64,000 nt of DNA. It comes from CAIWHR01 sp963734575 (GTDB taxonomy: Bacteria > Pseudomonadota > Gammaproteobacteria > Burkholderiales > Casimicrobiaceae). A program made the translations under genes and the position numbers. This document shows, piece by piece, positions 1-8,396 of this stretch. The stretch covers positions 186,001 through 250,000 of the forward strand of contig CAVTHT010000008.1 in the NCBI GenBank assembly GCA_963734575.1. The letters run 5' to 3'. Position 1 is the first letter of the stretch. Every line of letters starts with the position of its first letter. The notes below the pieces were generated by a model, which saw only the letters and a list, made by a program, of their open reading frames with translations, was not told the origin of the DNA and did no database searches.

Positions 1-115
1 ATCACTGCGCAATCGAGCTCTTCCATGAATGGCAATGCATGACAGTAGGAAAGCAGGCACTGTAATGCAGATGCGTCGATGCACCGCGGTGTGCCCGAGC
101 ACGGGCCGCAGGGGG

Positions 116-382
116 CTAGCGGAAGATGAGGGACTGGTGCTGCTGGCCGCAGCGCGGACACACGAAGCGGACGAGCGGGATCTCGTGCGCGAGCCGGCCA
201 GTTGCGACGACGCGCACGGACCGGTGATCGTAGGGCTCGCCGTTGCACTCGAGCCATACCTTCGCCCGGCGATCCGCGAAGCCGCGTACCGACTCGTCGA
301 CGTAGTGGAACTCGGTATCCACGCAATCCACCTGAACCGCAGTCTCCAACACCAACGGATCGCCCGACTTGAGTATGCGCAA
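116..382 (-). CDS. hypothetical small protein with C-terminal CPxCG motif
   Basis: About 88 residues when read from a TTG at 382. The reading frame stays open further upstream, but that part is Arg/Ala-rich and looks non-coding, so the start is uncertain. The product ends in a single CPRCG pair followed by QQHQ, which may be half of a zinc knuckle, and has a mixed polar and aromatic body. I do not recognise a family. It lies downstream of the DUF488 gene on the same strand, about 115 bases away, so co-transcription is possible. The first 115 bases of the window hold nothing I can support. Confidence 0.5.
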   Translation of the reverse strand: MRILKSGDPLVLETAVQVDCVDTEFHYVDESVRGFADRRAKVWLECNGEPYDHRSVRVVATGRLAHEIPLVRFVCPRCGQQHQSLIFR

Positions 383-498
383 CGATCGCGCCGGTAAGTG
401 CCTGCGATAACCATCAGCATGCGGCGCGCCGCCGCGCGGTAACCCGGTCGGCTGGATGGCGCAGATGCCCGCGACGAGCCTTGGCGCGCTGGTCGCGG

Positions 499-894
499 CT
501 ACGTGTCCGCCATCACCGCGCCTGCGTGCACCAGCAGCCCGCGCAGCACCGAGCGATGGCACTGGGCCTCGTCGGCGCAATAGCACCCGACCGCGAAATC
601 CGTCTGCGCGGAAAGCGCCGCGAGCAATCCGATCATGCGCTGCGGCACCGGGCCGCTCATCTCGCGCCGGTACTCGCGCTCGAAGCGCACCCACCGTTCC
701 GGCGACGGCGGCTCGTGCTGCACCCATGAGAGCAGCTGCGCGGATGGGGCGAGCTCCGGCAGCCAGACATCGTAGAAATCGCGCCGACCGAAGTCTTCCT
801 TGCGCACGCCGCGCGGTGGCCGGCGCACCGTGCCGAGGCGCAGGCCCTCGTGGGACGCGCGAGGCGCGCCCAGGCGTACGACGTGCACCGGCAC
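499..894 (-). CDS. DUF488 family protein
   Basis: 131 residues, the normal size for this small family of unknown function. The C-terminal signature is clear: a cysteine-containing CYCADEAQCHRSVL segment near residues 103-116, preceded by the ELAPS..L..W block around residues 48-60 and a basic N-terminal half. DUF488 proteins are cytosolic and widespread in proteobacteria; the conserved Cys/His residues suggest catalysis or metal binding, but no reaction is established. The ATG at 894 gives a family-like N-terminus. It is followed by the CPxCG small protein and preceded by a small membrane-protein gene. Confidence 0.8.
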   Translation of the reverse strand: MPVHVVRLGAPRASHEGLRLGTVRRPPRGVRKEDFGRRDFYDVWLPELAPSAQLLSWVQHEPPSPERWVRFEREYRREMSGPVPQRMIGLLAALSAQTDFAVGCYCADEAQCHRSVLRGLLVHAGAVMADT

Positions 895-913
895 TGCGTC
901 GTTGCGCCGGACG

Positions 914-1117
914 CTAGCGCGGGGTGCGCTCGGCGAGCGCCGCGACGTAAGCGAGGCAGCCGGTGATCATGGCGGCCATGCCACCCTGCAGGACGGTGCC
1001 GACCTGGAAGCTGCCCACGTGGTAGGCACCCGCGGCACGCGTGGCGATCGCCACTACACACAGCACCAATCCGAGCAGTCCTGCAGCACGTCCCGACCAG
1101 ATCAGCAGGTTCGCCAT
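914..1117 (-). CDS. small two-helix inner-membrane protein
   Basis: 67 residues starting at ATG 1117, chosen because a strong GGAGGAGA ribosome-binding site lies just upstream. Two hydrophobic segments are visible, about residues 12-31 (GLLGLVLCVVAIATRAAG) and 41-58 (LQGGMAAMITGCLAYVAA), joined by a short loop, so the protein probably sits in the cytoplasmic membrane as a hairpin. Similar short proteins are often annotated as hypothetical in beta- and gammaproteobacteria. No catalytic residues are visible. It ends 20 bases before the DUF488 start, so the two may form an operon. Confidence 0.65.
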   Translation of the reverse strand: MANLLIWSGRAAGLLGLVLCVVAIATRAAGAYHVGSFQVGTVLQGGMAAMITGCLAYVAALAERTPR

Positions 1118-1338
1118 GGCGTCTCCTCCGCGCCGCAGCAGGGCGGCGTGCCCGCGGCGCCTCATGCGGGACGGCCGCGGCGCCATGGTAGCGTAATGCC
1201 GCCATTCGCCAAGGACAGCGTCGGCGGCGGCATGCGTGATGCTCTGCGACGCGACGCAGGAGCATCGCGGGCCGCACTCGCCCGGTGGTCATGCGTCGAC
1301 TGATCCTGGTGTTGTGGCGCCGCGACGACGCCTGAAAA

Positions 1339-1371
1339 CGCAAAGGCCACCCATGAGGTGGCCCTTTGCAT
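1339..1371 (-). terminator. probable rho-independent terminator
   Basis: A near-perfect hairpin, GCAAAGGCCACC facing GGTGGCCCTTTGC with one bulged base and a 6-base loop. Read on the minus strand it is followed by GTTTTC. It lies 35-70 bases past the stop of the YqjD/ElaB-type gene, the expected place for its terminator. Confidence 0.6.
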
Positions 1372-1405
1372 AGGCGCGAGCTTGCCGCCTGCGAGCTGAC
1401 TGCCG

Positions 1406-1687
1406 TCAGCGCGTTGCGCGTCCCAGTACGTAGCCTACTGCCGCGGCGAGGCCGATGGCGAGATACGGGCTCGCCTTGATGTAGTCGGCACCGGTGTCGG
1501 CGAGCTCTGCGGGCGCGCGCCGTGCGGCATCGGCCGTTTCGGAAGCCCAGTCCCGTGCCGCGCTCGTGCGGTCCGATACGGCGTCGACCGTATCGCGCAG
1601 CAGCGACCGCGCCGTCGAGATCGCATCGGTCGCGGCGCTCTGCGTGTCGCGGGCATCGTCCATGACATCGTTCATTCTGTTGCGCAT
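1406..1687 (-). CDS. YqjD/ElaB (DUF883) family membrane-anchored protein
   Basis: 93 residues. The first 65 are an amphipathic, Ala/Asp/Arg-rich coiled-coil-like helix; the last 25 form one membrane segment with glycines (AIGLAAAVGYVLGRATR) ending in the GR-type tail typical of the YqjD/ElaB/YgaM family. In E. coli these C-tail-anchored proteins bind ribosomes at the inner membrane in stationary phase under RpoS control; that role is inferred here from family only. ATG at 1687 has a GGAGGA-type site upstream. A hairpin terminator follows the stop. Confidence 0.85.
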   Translation of the reverse strand: MRNRMNDVMDDARDTQSAATDAISTARSLLRDTVDAVSDRTSAARDWASETADAARRAPAELADTGADYIKASPYLAIGLAAAVGYVLGRATR

Positions 1688-1766
1688 CGTGTCCTCCGTT
1701 AGTGCGCTGCGTACGCCCGCAAAGGAGCGAACGATCGATTATCGGCCGGCACCCTCCGGCGCAGCG

Positions 1767-2246
1767 TCAGCCTCTGCCCGAACCGTACGTAGTCCGTCGC
1801 GCCATGTCCGCGCGCAGGCCCGCGGTCGGGCGCCGCCGTTCCTGCGGCGCATTCTGCGATGCGCGACGCCGGTCGGCGTCGGCCGCAACGAAACCGATAT
1901 CCGCGATGGTGTCGACCAGCTGCTGACCCGACAACGGCGTCGGCAGCATCGCGACGTCGTCGGCCTCCAGATCGTCCTGCAGGACGTCCCGCGGGGCACT
2001 GCTGAGAAGCACCGCGGGAAGATGAGGCCTGCCGAGATGGATGCGGGCGAGGACGATGAGGTCGGTGCCCAGCATGTCGGGGAGCATCGCGTCGGCCGCC
2101 AGCAGGTCGACGTCCTCCTGCTCCATCGCGCGAAGCGCCGACTCGCCGTCCGCCTCGGCCAGCACGTCGTGCCCGGAGTGCCTCAGCACCGCAGCGAGAT
2201 CGTGCGCGCCGTTCGTTTCATTCGTTACCAGCATCACTGTTGCCAT
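1767..2246 (-). CDS. degenerate response-regulator receiver protein
   Basis: 159 residues: a CheY-like receiver of about 125 residues followed by a basic tail of about 30 that is not a recognisable DNA-binding domain. The phosphoacceptor Asp is kept (LLAADAMLPDMLG, about residue 53), but the N-terminal acidic pair reads TNE instead of DDE and the late conserved Lys is replaced by Thr (MLPTPLS). With the metal-binding acids and Lys gone, normal phosphorylation is doubtful, so it may be a phosphorylation-independent receiver. ATG at 2246. It diverges from the gene at 2457, and the 210-base gap carries a GTCTGTAGG motif also found at 5266. Confidence 0.7.
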   Translation of the reverse strand: MATVMLVTNETNGAHDLAAVLRHSGHDVLAEADGESALRAMEQEDVDLLAADAMLPDMLGTDLIVLARIHLGRPHLPAVLLSSAPRDVLQDDLEADDVAMLPTPLSGQQLVDTIADIGFVAADADRRRASQNAPQERRRPTAGLRADMARRTTYGSGRG

Positions 2247-2456
2247 GGTTCCATGCTTCCGGTTCGTTACTTCATACCGAAGGCTACGCGATGAAAGCGA
2301 CTTGTCTGTAGGACGCAGACGGACAGCATTCGTCTCACTGCCGCATTGCTTGCCCGGCGGGCAGGATTGCGCGCCGCTTTCCTACATGCCTTTCGTCGCC
2401 GCCCTGACAGTGCCGGCGGGGCGCCAATCCCACACTCCGAACCATGGAGGTGAATC

Positions 2457-2726
2457 ATGGCAATGGCACTGAAGAAGCGTCTGCACCTGCAGCGGGGACC
2501 CGAAGACGACTACCTGTGCGCCCGCGGCGTGCAGCCGACCGCACGCAATCGCGCGCTCGTTCACGACTTCGTGGCGCGTCATCGCGCGCGCCGCGAGGCG
2601 GAGCGCGCCGACCTGTACACGTTCCTCGATCGCAACCTCGATGAGGCGCTGCGCGACGAAGCGCCGGCGGGCCGCTGTGCCGTGATCCGCCTGGGCAAGG
2701 ACTTCGTGCCGGTCACCGCGTTCTGA
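2457..2726 (+). CDS. hypothetical protein
   Basis: 89 residues, starting at ATG 2457 with a strong GGAGGTGA site seven bases upstream. The middle is strongly charged and probably helical (residues 30-60, rich in Arg, Ala and Glu); the C-terminus is a short hydrophobic strand-like segment ending VPVTAF. No family is recognised. It is divergent from the degenerate receiver gene and followed directly by another small hypothetical gene. Confidence 0.65.
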   Translation: MAMALKKRLHLQRGPEDDYLCARGVQPTARNRALVHDFVARHRARREAERADLYTFLDRNLDEALRDEAPAGRCAVIRLGKDFVPVTAF

Positions 2727-3033
2727 ATGCGAGCGCGCATGATGGCGGCCCCGATAACTCCCCAGATGATCAAATGCGCAACGACGCTCGACATCGCTGC
2801 GGAGGCATGCCGCGTGCTCGATGCGCTCGCCGCGCTGTCGGTGGATATCGCGTGCCATCACGATGCGCAGATCGTGCGGGGCTGCGCTCGCGAGCGGCGA
2901 ACGCTGCCGGGTTCTGCGCGAGGCGATCGACGGCCTCAAGCAGATCCTCGCCCTCGCGGAGGCCAGTGGCGGCGCCCTGCTGCCGCCTGCTTCACTGACC
3001 GGGCGCCGAGTCGACGGGGATCGCGCGCGCTGA
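2727..3033 (+). CDS. hypothetical small helical protein, frameshifted
   Basis: Two overlapping frames read like one protein of about 100 residues. The first part (LDIAAEACRVLDALAALSVD) and the second (VLREAIDGLKQILALAEASGG) are both amphipathic helices with good codon use, and switch frame near 2886. An indel there, real or from assembly, is the simplest explanation. The ATG at 2727 directly follows the preceding stop, but no clear ribosome-binding site is visible and a later ATG at 2769 is possible. No function can be assigned. Confidence 0.4.
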
Positions 3034-3178
3034 AATCGAGGCGCAGCGGACCGTCGCGCGGTCCGTAAGCGTCCGCATGGTGATGCGGGCAAGTCGTTTC
3101 GCGACACGCGAGGTGGGGTAACATGCATCCGGTCGCGCCTGCGCAATGCGGCGTATCTCGTGCCGCTCCCGGTCCCGC

Positions 3179-3820
<642 letters not shown>

Positions 3821-3838
3821 GGTGAGCGCGCCGCGGGC

Positions 3839-4333
3839 CTAGCGAGCGCGGGCGCTCGCCAACCGCTTCGCATTGGCGCGCGTGCGGCGATGCACCGGCG
3901 CGAGGACGTCGGCGGCAAGCGCTGCGGTCGATGCGGCGAGCTTCGTCTGTCCCTCCGCCCACGCAACCATGCCGCGCATGACGCGGGCGTGGTGCGCGAC
4001 GGCATCCGCCGGCGTCCGGCTCAACGCCATGCCCGCGAGGTCGTGCGAGAGACGGAGCCATTGCTGCCACAGCACTCCCGCGCTGGCCATGGTGCCGGCG
4101 AGATCATGGCGCGCGGCGGCCATCGCGCAGTCGATGCCGGCCTCGATCTTTTCCTGGCCCATGCGCGTGAACTCTGCGATGTCACCGGTCGAAGGCACGG
4201 GGGCCGCAGTGTGCATGCGCGCAGTGCGGTGTGCGATGACCTGCGCGGACGCTGCCAGCATCTCGCCCGTCTTCCATGCGACGTCGAGCCAGCCGAGCAT
4301 CGGCGTGGCAGCGCGCGACCGGCGGCGACTCAT
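3839..4333 (-). CDS. phasin-like protein, possible PHA granule association
   Basis: 164 residues from ATG 4333. The sequence is almost wholly helical and Ala/Met-rich, with phasin-like stretches such as WLDVAWKTGEMLAASAQVI near the start and QQWLRLSHDLAGMAL in the middle, then a basic Arg/Ala tail. Phasins coat polyhydroxyalkanoate granules; the assignment rests on composition, size and helix pattern, not on a firm signature, so a general stress or lipid-binding protein is an alternative. Its ATG overlaps the stop of the upstream gene (ATGA), so the two are translationally coupled. Confidence 0.5.
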   Translation of the reverse strand: MSRRRSRAATPMLGWLDVAWKTGEMLAASAQVIAHRTARMHTAAPVPSTGDIAEFTRMGQEKIEAGIDCAMAAARHDLAGTMASAGVLWQQWLRLSHDLAGMALSRTPADAVAHHARVMRGMVAWAEGQTKLAASTAALAADVLAPVHRRTRANAKRLASARAR

Positions 4334-4554
4334 GCGGGCACGATCGTCGAGGTGGCGAGCACCTGGCGTGCGGCCGCGCCGTACGTGCTGTGCAGCGGCA
4401 GCCCGAGCAACGTGCACGTCGCCGATGGCAGCACGTTGGCACATTGGCCCAGGTAGGACGCAAGCTCGCGCGTGCGCTGGCCGTCACCGGCGTCGAGGGA
4501 TTGCAGGAAAGCGTCGCGCAGCGGACCGCCGGCGGGATGGAGTGGTTCGTTCAT
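4330..4554 (-). CDS. small hypothetical protein coupled to phasin-like gene
   Basis: 74 residues from ATG 4554, chosen for the GAGGAA site just upstream. It begins MNEPLHPAGGPLRDAFLQS and contains two Cys residues and a short hydrophobic C-terminal part. No known family was recognised. Its TGA overlaps the ATG of the phasin-like gene by four bases, which argues for one operon and related function, perhaps as an accessory granule or stress protein; this is inference. Confidence 0.55.
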   Translation of the reverse strand: MNEPLHPAGGPLRDAFLQSLDAGDGQRTRELASYLGQCANVLPSATCTLLGLPLHSTYGAAARQVLATSTIVPA

Positions 4555-4887
4555 GATCGTTCCTCGTTGATGCCAGCCAGTATGAGCGCTCCCGCCTCGA
4601 TGCGCGCGCGCCGGGCGACCGGCGGTCGCTGCGAGCGACGCCACGGCATGCAAGCGCGCCACACGTCGAGCCGCAGCATGCCTGCTCCGCCAGGACGGAT
4701 ATGTAGTCCCGCGCGATCGGTCGCGTAGGACGCCGCGGCGAATAGACTGGCGGACTACAGCGCGACACTGCACAGAGGGTGGATACTGTCCCGGCACACC
4801 GCCGGTCCGCACTCAACTTGCCCCACCCCGTGAGCAGCGGACGACGCGCCCATTGCCCAATCCAACTGCGAGACTGCCATTCGCACC
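4555..4887. other. intergenic region, 333 bases
   Basis: Lies between the divergent starts of the small protein at 4554 and the response regulator at 4888, so it should hold promoters in both directions. I see no open frame with convincing coding character, no clear -35/-10 pair and no strong hairpin. Confidence 0.4.
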
Positions 4888-5260
4888 GTGCTCATCATCG
4901 ATGACGAACCGAGCCTGCTGACGGCACTGGCGGAGCTGCTGGCGGACAACGGCTACGCAACCCTTGCCGCGACCGACCTGGGACGTGCGATGGGGAATTT
5001 CGAGGCGGGGGTACCGGACGTGGTCCTGTGCGACCTTATGATGCCAGGCACCGATCCCGCGGGCGTGCTGCCTTGCATCCGCGGTCGCGCTTCCACGCGC
5101 GCCCGTGATCCTGATGAGCTCGATGCCCGAGAACCACGTCCGCGCGCTCGTGCTGGGCGATTACCGTTTCCTGCAGAAGCCCTTCAACGTTCCGCAGATG
5201 CTGGCGCTCATCGAGGCCGCGGCGGCACCCAGATCGTATCTGCGCGTGATCCGGGGGTAA
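4888..5260 (+). CDS. single-domain response regulator (CheY-like), frameshifted
   Basis: About 124 residues, a lone receiver with no output domain. Start is GTG 4888, giving VLIIDDEPSLL with the acidic pair intact. The phosphoacceptor is in VVLCDLMMPG (about residue 51). The frame then changes near 5095-5105; the continuing frame reads PVILMSSMPE...FLQKPFN with the conserved Ser and Lys-Pro, ending at 5260. One missing C in a C-run would restore the frame. It is followed 67 bases later by a PAS/kinase-like gene, its likely partner, with an inverted repeat between them. Confidence 0.75.
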
Positions 5261-5264
5261 TTGG

Positions 5265-5290
5265 CGTCTGTAGGGCGACTCCTACAGACG
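5265..5290. promoter_or_regulatory. perfect 10-bp inverted repeat, candidate operator
   Basis: CGTCTGTAGG, six bases GCGACT, then CCTACAGACG, between the response regulator stop and the sensor gene start. No T-run follows, so a terminator is unlikely. The core GTCTGTAGG also occurs at 2304-2312 upstream of the gene at 2457, and CCTACA recurs at 2381-2386. A shared regulator binding site is possible. Confidence 0.45.
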
Positions 5291-5327
5291 TGCGATGCCG
5301 CACCGCGCATGATTGCGGGTTGCTGTT

Positions 5328-6386
5328 ATGGACGATTTCTCCCGCTTCCCCGAAGAGCCGCTCTCCGATTATTTCGAGCAGGCGCCCATCGCCCTCCACC
5401 TCGTGGCGGCCGACGGAACCATCCTGCGCGCGAACAAGGCGGAGCTCGACATGCTCGGCTATACGGCGGACGAGTACGTTGGCCACAACATCAAGGAATT
5501 CCACGCCGATCCCCCGGTGATCAGCGACATTCTGAGCCGCCTGACCCATGGCGAGACGCTGCAGAACTTCGAAGCACGCCTGAAGTGCCGGAACGGCGAC
5601 ATCCGCCACGTCCTGATTTCCTCCAATGTGCGCCGCGAGGACGGCCGCTTCGTCCACACGCGTTGCTTCACGCGCGACATCACCGATCGCAAGATTGCGG
5701 AGAATGCACGCGCCGAGGCCGCGGCGATGGCACGCCTCGCGGCGCAGCTGCAGATCGCACGCGAGGACGAACGCCGCCGGCTCGCGAAGCAGCTGCACGA
5801 CGAGCTGATCGCCGGACTGACCGCCGCGGCCATCGACCTTCACAACGTGCAGGTGCAGCTCGCGGCGCGCCGCGACCCGCTCGCCCAGAACGTGGAGATG
5901 GTCATGCGCCTGCTGAGTGCATCGGTGGACGCGAAGCGCCGCATCATCGAGAACCTGCGGCCGACCATGCTGCACGAGCTGGGACTCGGCGCCGCCTTGG
6001 CGCAGATGGCGCAGCGATTCACCGCGACGACGGCCATCCCCTGCTCCACGGAGATCGATGCGGCGCTCATCATCGAGGAGGAACTCGGCCTCGTGTTGTA
6101 TCGCATCGCGCAGGAAGCACTCGACGACGTCGCCGAGCGACAAGGCTCCGCCGGCGTGCGGCTGAGGCTCACCGCCGAGGAAGGGCGGGCCGTGCTGCTC
6201 ATCAACGACCAGCGCGACGACGCTTCAGCACCCGCGCAGCCCGGTGTCCGTACCGACACACAGCTCCAGGGCTGCCGGCAGCTTCTGGCCGGCTGGGGCG
6301 GAACGTTGTCGCTGCGCACCAGCAGCGAGGGTGGCGTCGAAGTGCACGCGGTCGCGCCGCTCGCCGGCGCGTCGGCACCGCATTAG
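5328..6386 (+). CDS. PAS-domain sensor with NarL-type kinase core, ATP site degenerate
   Basis: 352 residues from ATG 5328 (a TTG at 5313 is in frame). Residues 15-125 form a PAS/PAC sensor (YFEQAPIALHLV, later CFTRDITDRK). A short coiled coil leads to a HisKA_3 dimerisation segment (EDERRRLAKQLHDEL) with the expected phospho-His. The HATPase region has an EALDD in place of the N-box EALNN, and the GxDxGxG-type boxes reduce to INDQRDDASAP, so ATP binding is doubtful. It has no membrane segment and is probably cytosolic, and it follows a receiver gene. It may act as a non-kinase sensor or phosphatase-type partner; that is inference. Confidence 0.75.
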   Translation: MDDFSRFPEEPLSDYFEQAPIALHLVAADGTILRANKAELDMLGYTADEYVGHNIKEFHADPPVISDILSRLTHGETLQNFEARLKCRNGDIRHVLISSNVRREDGRFVHTRCFTRDITDRKIAENARAEAAAMARLAAQLQIAREDERRRLAKQLHDELIAGLTAAAIDLHNVQVQLAARRDPLAQNVEMVMRLLSASVDAKRRIIENLRPTMLHELGLGAALAQMAQRFTATTAIPCSTEIDAALIIEEELGLVLYRIAQEALDDVAERQGSAGVRLRLTAEEGRAVLLINDQRDDASAPAQPGVRTDTQLQGCRQLLAGWGGTLSLRTSSEGGVEVHAVAPLAGASAPH

Positions 6387-6592
6387 GTAACCGCGCGGGC
6401 ACCGCGCCTGTCGCCGCAGGTCAGGCGACGGGAATCCTGCCTGTCTGTTCTTGGTTGTCCCTGCGGCGCACAGGGTCATCGGCGCCATCCCCAAGGTGTA
6501 AGGCGCGGCCGCCAGCAACTTCCGCGCCCGCCCGACAGCGGGGACGCGGCCCGGCTGTTAGACTGGACGTCCTCATTCGGAGACCGTGCCTC

Positions 6593-6835
6593 ATGGACGT
6601 CCTGGAATGCCTCAAGAAGTACGGTCAGCGCCTCGATCTGGAGATCGCCAAGGAAACCGGCGTGCCGCTCGCGACCGTACGCATGCGCCTGGCAGGCCTC
6701 GCCGCCACCGGGGCGATCATCACGTGCAATCTCACCCGTTTCGAGCGCGGCAAGCGCATCGAGGCGTGGCAATGTCGCGTGTCGGGCTACGTCCCGCCGC
6801 CAGCACCTGGGCGCAAAGCCAAGCCCGTCACCTAG
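6593..6835 (+). CDS. small winged-helix transcriptional regulator-like protein
   Basis: 80 residues from ATG 6593. The pattern is a short winged-helix DNA-binding domain: LECLKKYGQRLDLEIAKETG (helices 1-2), PLATVRMRLAGLAATGAI (recognition helix), then ITCNLTRF as the wing, ending in a PPPAPGRKAKP tail. Similar short proteins are common in Burkholderiales and are usually labelled ArsR- or FaeA-like regulators without known targets. No effector domain is present. It stands alone between the sensor gene and an unknown small gene. Confidence 0.7.
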   Translation: MDVLECLKKYGQRLDLEIAKETGVPLATVRMRLAGLAATGAIITCNLTRFERGKRIEAWQCRVSGYVPPPAPGRKAKPVT

Positions 6836-7003
6836 GCCGCGACCGGAGCACCGGAAGCCCCAGGCCGGAACCACACCGCTGCTCGCCGAGGTCATCCCAA
6901 GGCAGCGAGCACCGCGGCCGTTTCACGCGCATGACGGCCGCGCGGGTCGCGGCTTCGAAGAACTCTGCGTCGCCCAGACGGTCCAGCCTCAAGGAGGTGT
7001 TAC

Positions 7004-7303
7004 ATGGACCGCACGCGCTCGGCGACACGGCGAGTCACCCGGGCAGCCAAACGGCTGTTCGCGAAGCGACGCAGCAAGGCGCCCCCGGCACGTTCCAGTC
7101 GCGATCACGGCTACGTCTGCGCGTTCGTGCGCGGACGCTGGTGCGGCGGGTGGTACGAGACGTACTTCAGCGCAGTGAGCCTGGTATCGGGCGGCGCAAC
7201 CGCTTGCGGTCGGCGCGTCGCCGGCCTGCCTTCACGTTTCGAGGCCTTCTTCCTCCTGTGCAAGCTGGCGCAGGCGCGGTCACCGGGGGTGGTGTGCCGG
7301 TAG
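7004..7303 (+). CDS. hypothetical basic protein
   Basis: 99 residues from ATG 7004, preceded by a very strong AAGGAGGTG site, which is the main support for the gene. The first 30 residues are highly basic; the middle contains RGRWCGGWYETYFSAVSLVSGG, with three aromatic residues and a weakly hydrophobic stretch. No family is recognised. An undetected frameshift in the C-terminal half cannot be excluded, because codon use weakens there. Confidence 0.45.
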   Translation: MDRTRSATRRVTRAAKRLFAKRRSKAPPARSSRDHGYVCAFVRGRWCGGWYETYFSAVSLVSGGATACGRRVAGLPSRFEAFFLLCKLAQARSPGVVCR

Positions 7304-7394
7304 CCGTGCGAGCAGGGCAACGCTCCAAGCAGTGGCTCGGCCAGGTCCGTGCGTCAGCGAATGCGCCGCTCCGATGACGCCTCCGAGGCCAGGC

Positions 7395-8183
7395 TCACCG
7401 ATCCGGCGTGACGATGCGCAGAGCACCTCCAGGGCCGCTCACGGCGACCGCCCCATGCCACTGGACGGGGAGCGATAGCAGGAGGACGCGCCAGTGCGAG
7501 CTCAAGCGTGCGTCGCGAGAGAGCACACGGGCAGTACGATGGCCGCGGTCGAAGTGCACGGTGAATGCATCTAGCGGGAGTTCGAGGCCAATGCCATCGG
7601 CCTTCAGCACCGCTTCCTTGGCAACCCAGTAGTCGTAGAACAGGGCCGCCCGCCGCGCTGCCGGGACGCCTTCGATGCAGGTGCGCTCGTCGGCTGCGAA
7701 TTGCATCGTCGCGATGGCCGTCGCGTCGACGTCCGCACGTTCCACCTCGAGATCGACGCCCACCGCTGCGCCCGACGTAACGGCGACCAGTGCCCTGCCG
7801 CCCGCATGCGACAGCGCAAACGAAACAGGGACGGTCGGCGTGACGAGGACAGGCTTCTTCCCGGCTGCAGATTCCAGGTGCAATCGGTCGGGCGCAACGT
7901 TGCAATAGGCGCCCAGAACGTCGCGAAGCATCGCGTGCGCCATGATGTAATGCCGGCGATCGCCATCGCGCACGAAGGTCGCCGCGCGGGCGCGTTCCTG
8001 CAGCGATAGTCGCTCCCAGCACGCGCGCAGAGCCTCCTCGTCGGCAGCGAGTTCGAACGCGTGAACGTGAACCTCGTTCGAAGCAATGGGACGTGCACTC
8101 CGTGGACTCGCGCGGCCTGACTGCCCCGCGAACGCCAGCGTGGCTGCCGGCTTCTGACGCCCAAGGCGGCGCAAGGCGCTCAC
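7395..8183 (-). CDS. Sfp-type 4-prime-phosphopantetheinyl transferase
   Basis: 262 residues from GTG 8183, preceded by a GGTAAGG site. It would move the phosphopantetheine arm of CoA onto the Ser of carrier domains. Both family signatures are clear: GVDLEVER (Mg-binding Asp and Glu, about residue 141) and FYDYWVAKEAVLKADGIGL (about residues 181-199), plus an FALSHAGG segment. Length fits the Sfp class rather than AcpS. It diverges from the flippase-synthetase operon, and three carrier domains are encoded within 10 kb, so they are its likely targets. Confidence 0.9.
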   Translation of the reverse strand: MSALRRLGRQKPAATLAFAGQSGRASPRSARPIASNEVHVHAFELAADEEALRACWERLSLQERARAATFVRDGDRRHYIMAHAMLRDVLGAYCNVAPDRLHLESAAGKKPVLVTPTVPVSFALSHAGGRALVAVTSGAAVGVDLEVERADVDATAIATMQFAADERTCIEGVPAARRAALFYDYWVAKEAVLKADGIGLELPLDAFTVHFDRGHRTARVLSRDARLSSHWRVLLLSLPVQWHGAVAVSGPGGALRIVTPDR

Positions 8184-8396
8184 GCCTTACCACGTGGCGG
8201 CATGGTGAGCATCATTGCACTGGCGCGGTGATGCGAAGAGCGTGACGCATGCGAGGATGCTACCAAGGTCGTGCGAGCAACGCCGGCTCGCCGTGGCTGT
8301 AGATCACACGGTGATCGTGTATCCGGGTCCTGTGCGGTGCTGGCGGCATGCCTCGGTGCTGCCTTACACTGCCCTTGGCCCGCGCCTCCGGTTTCC

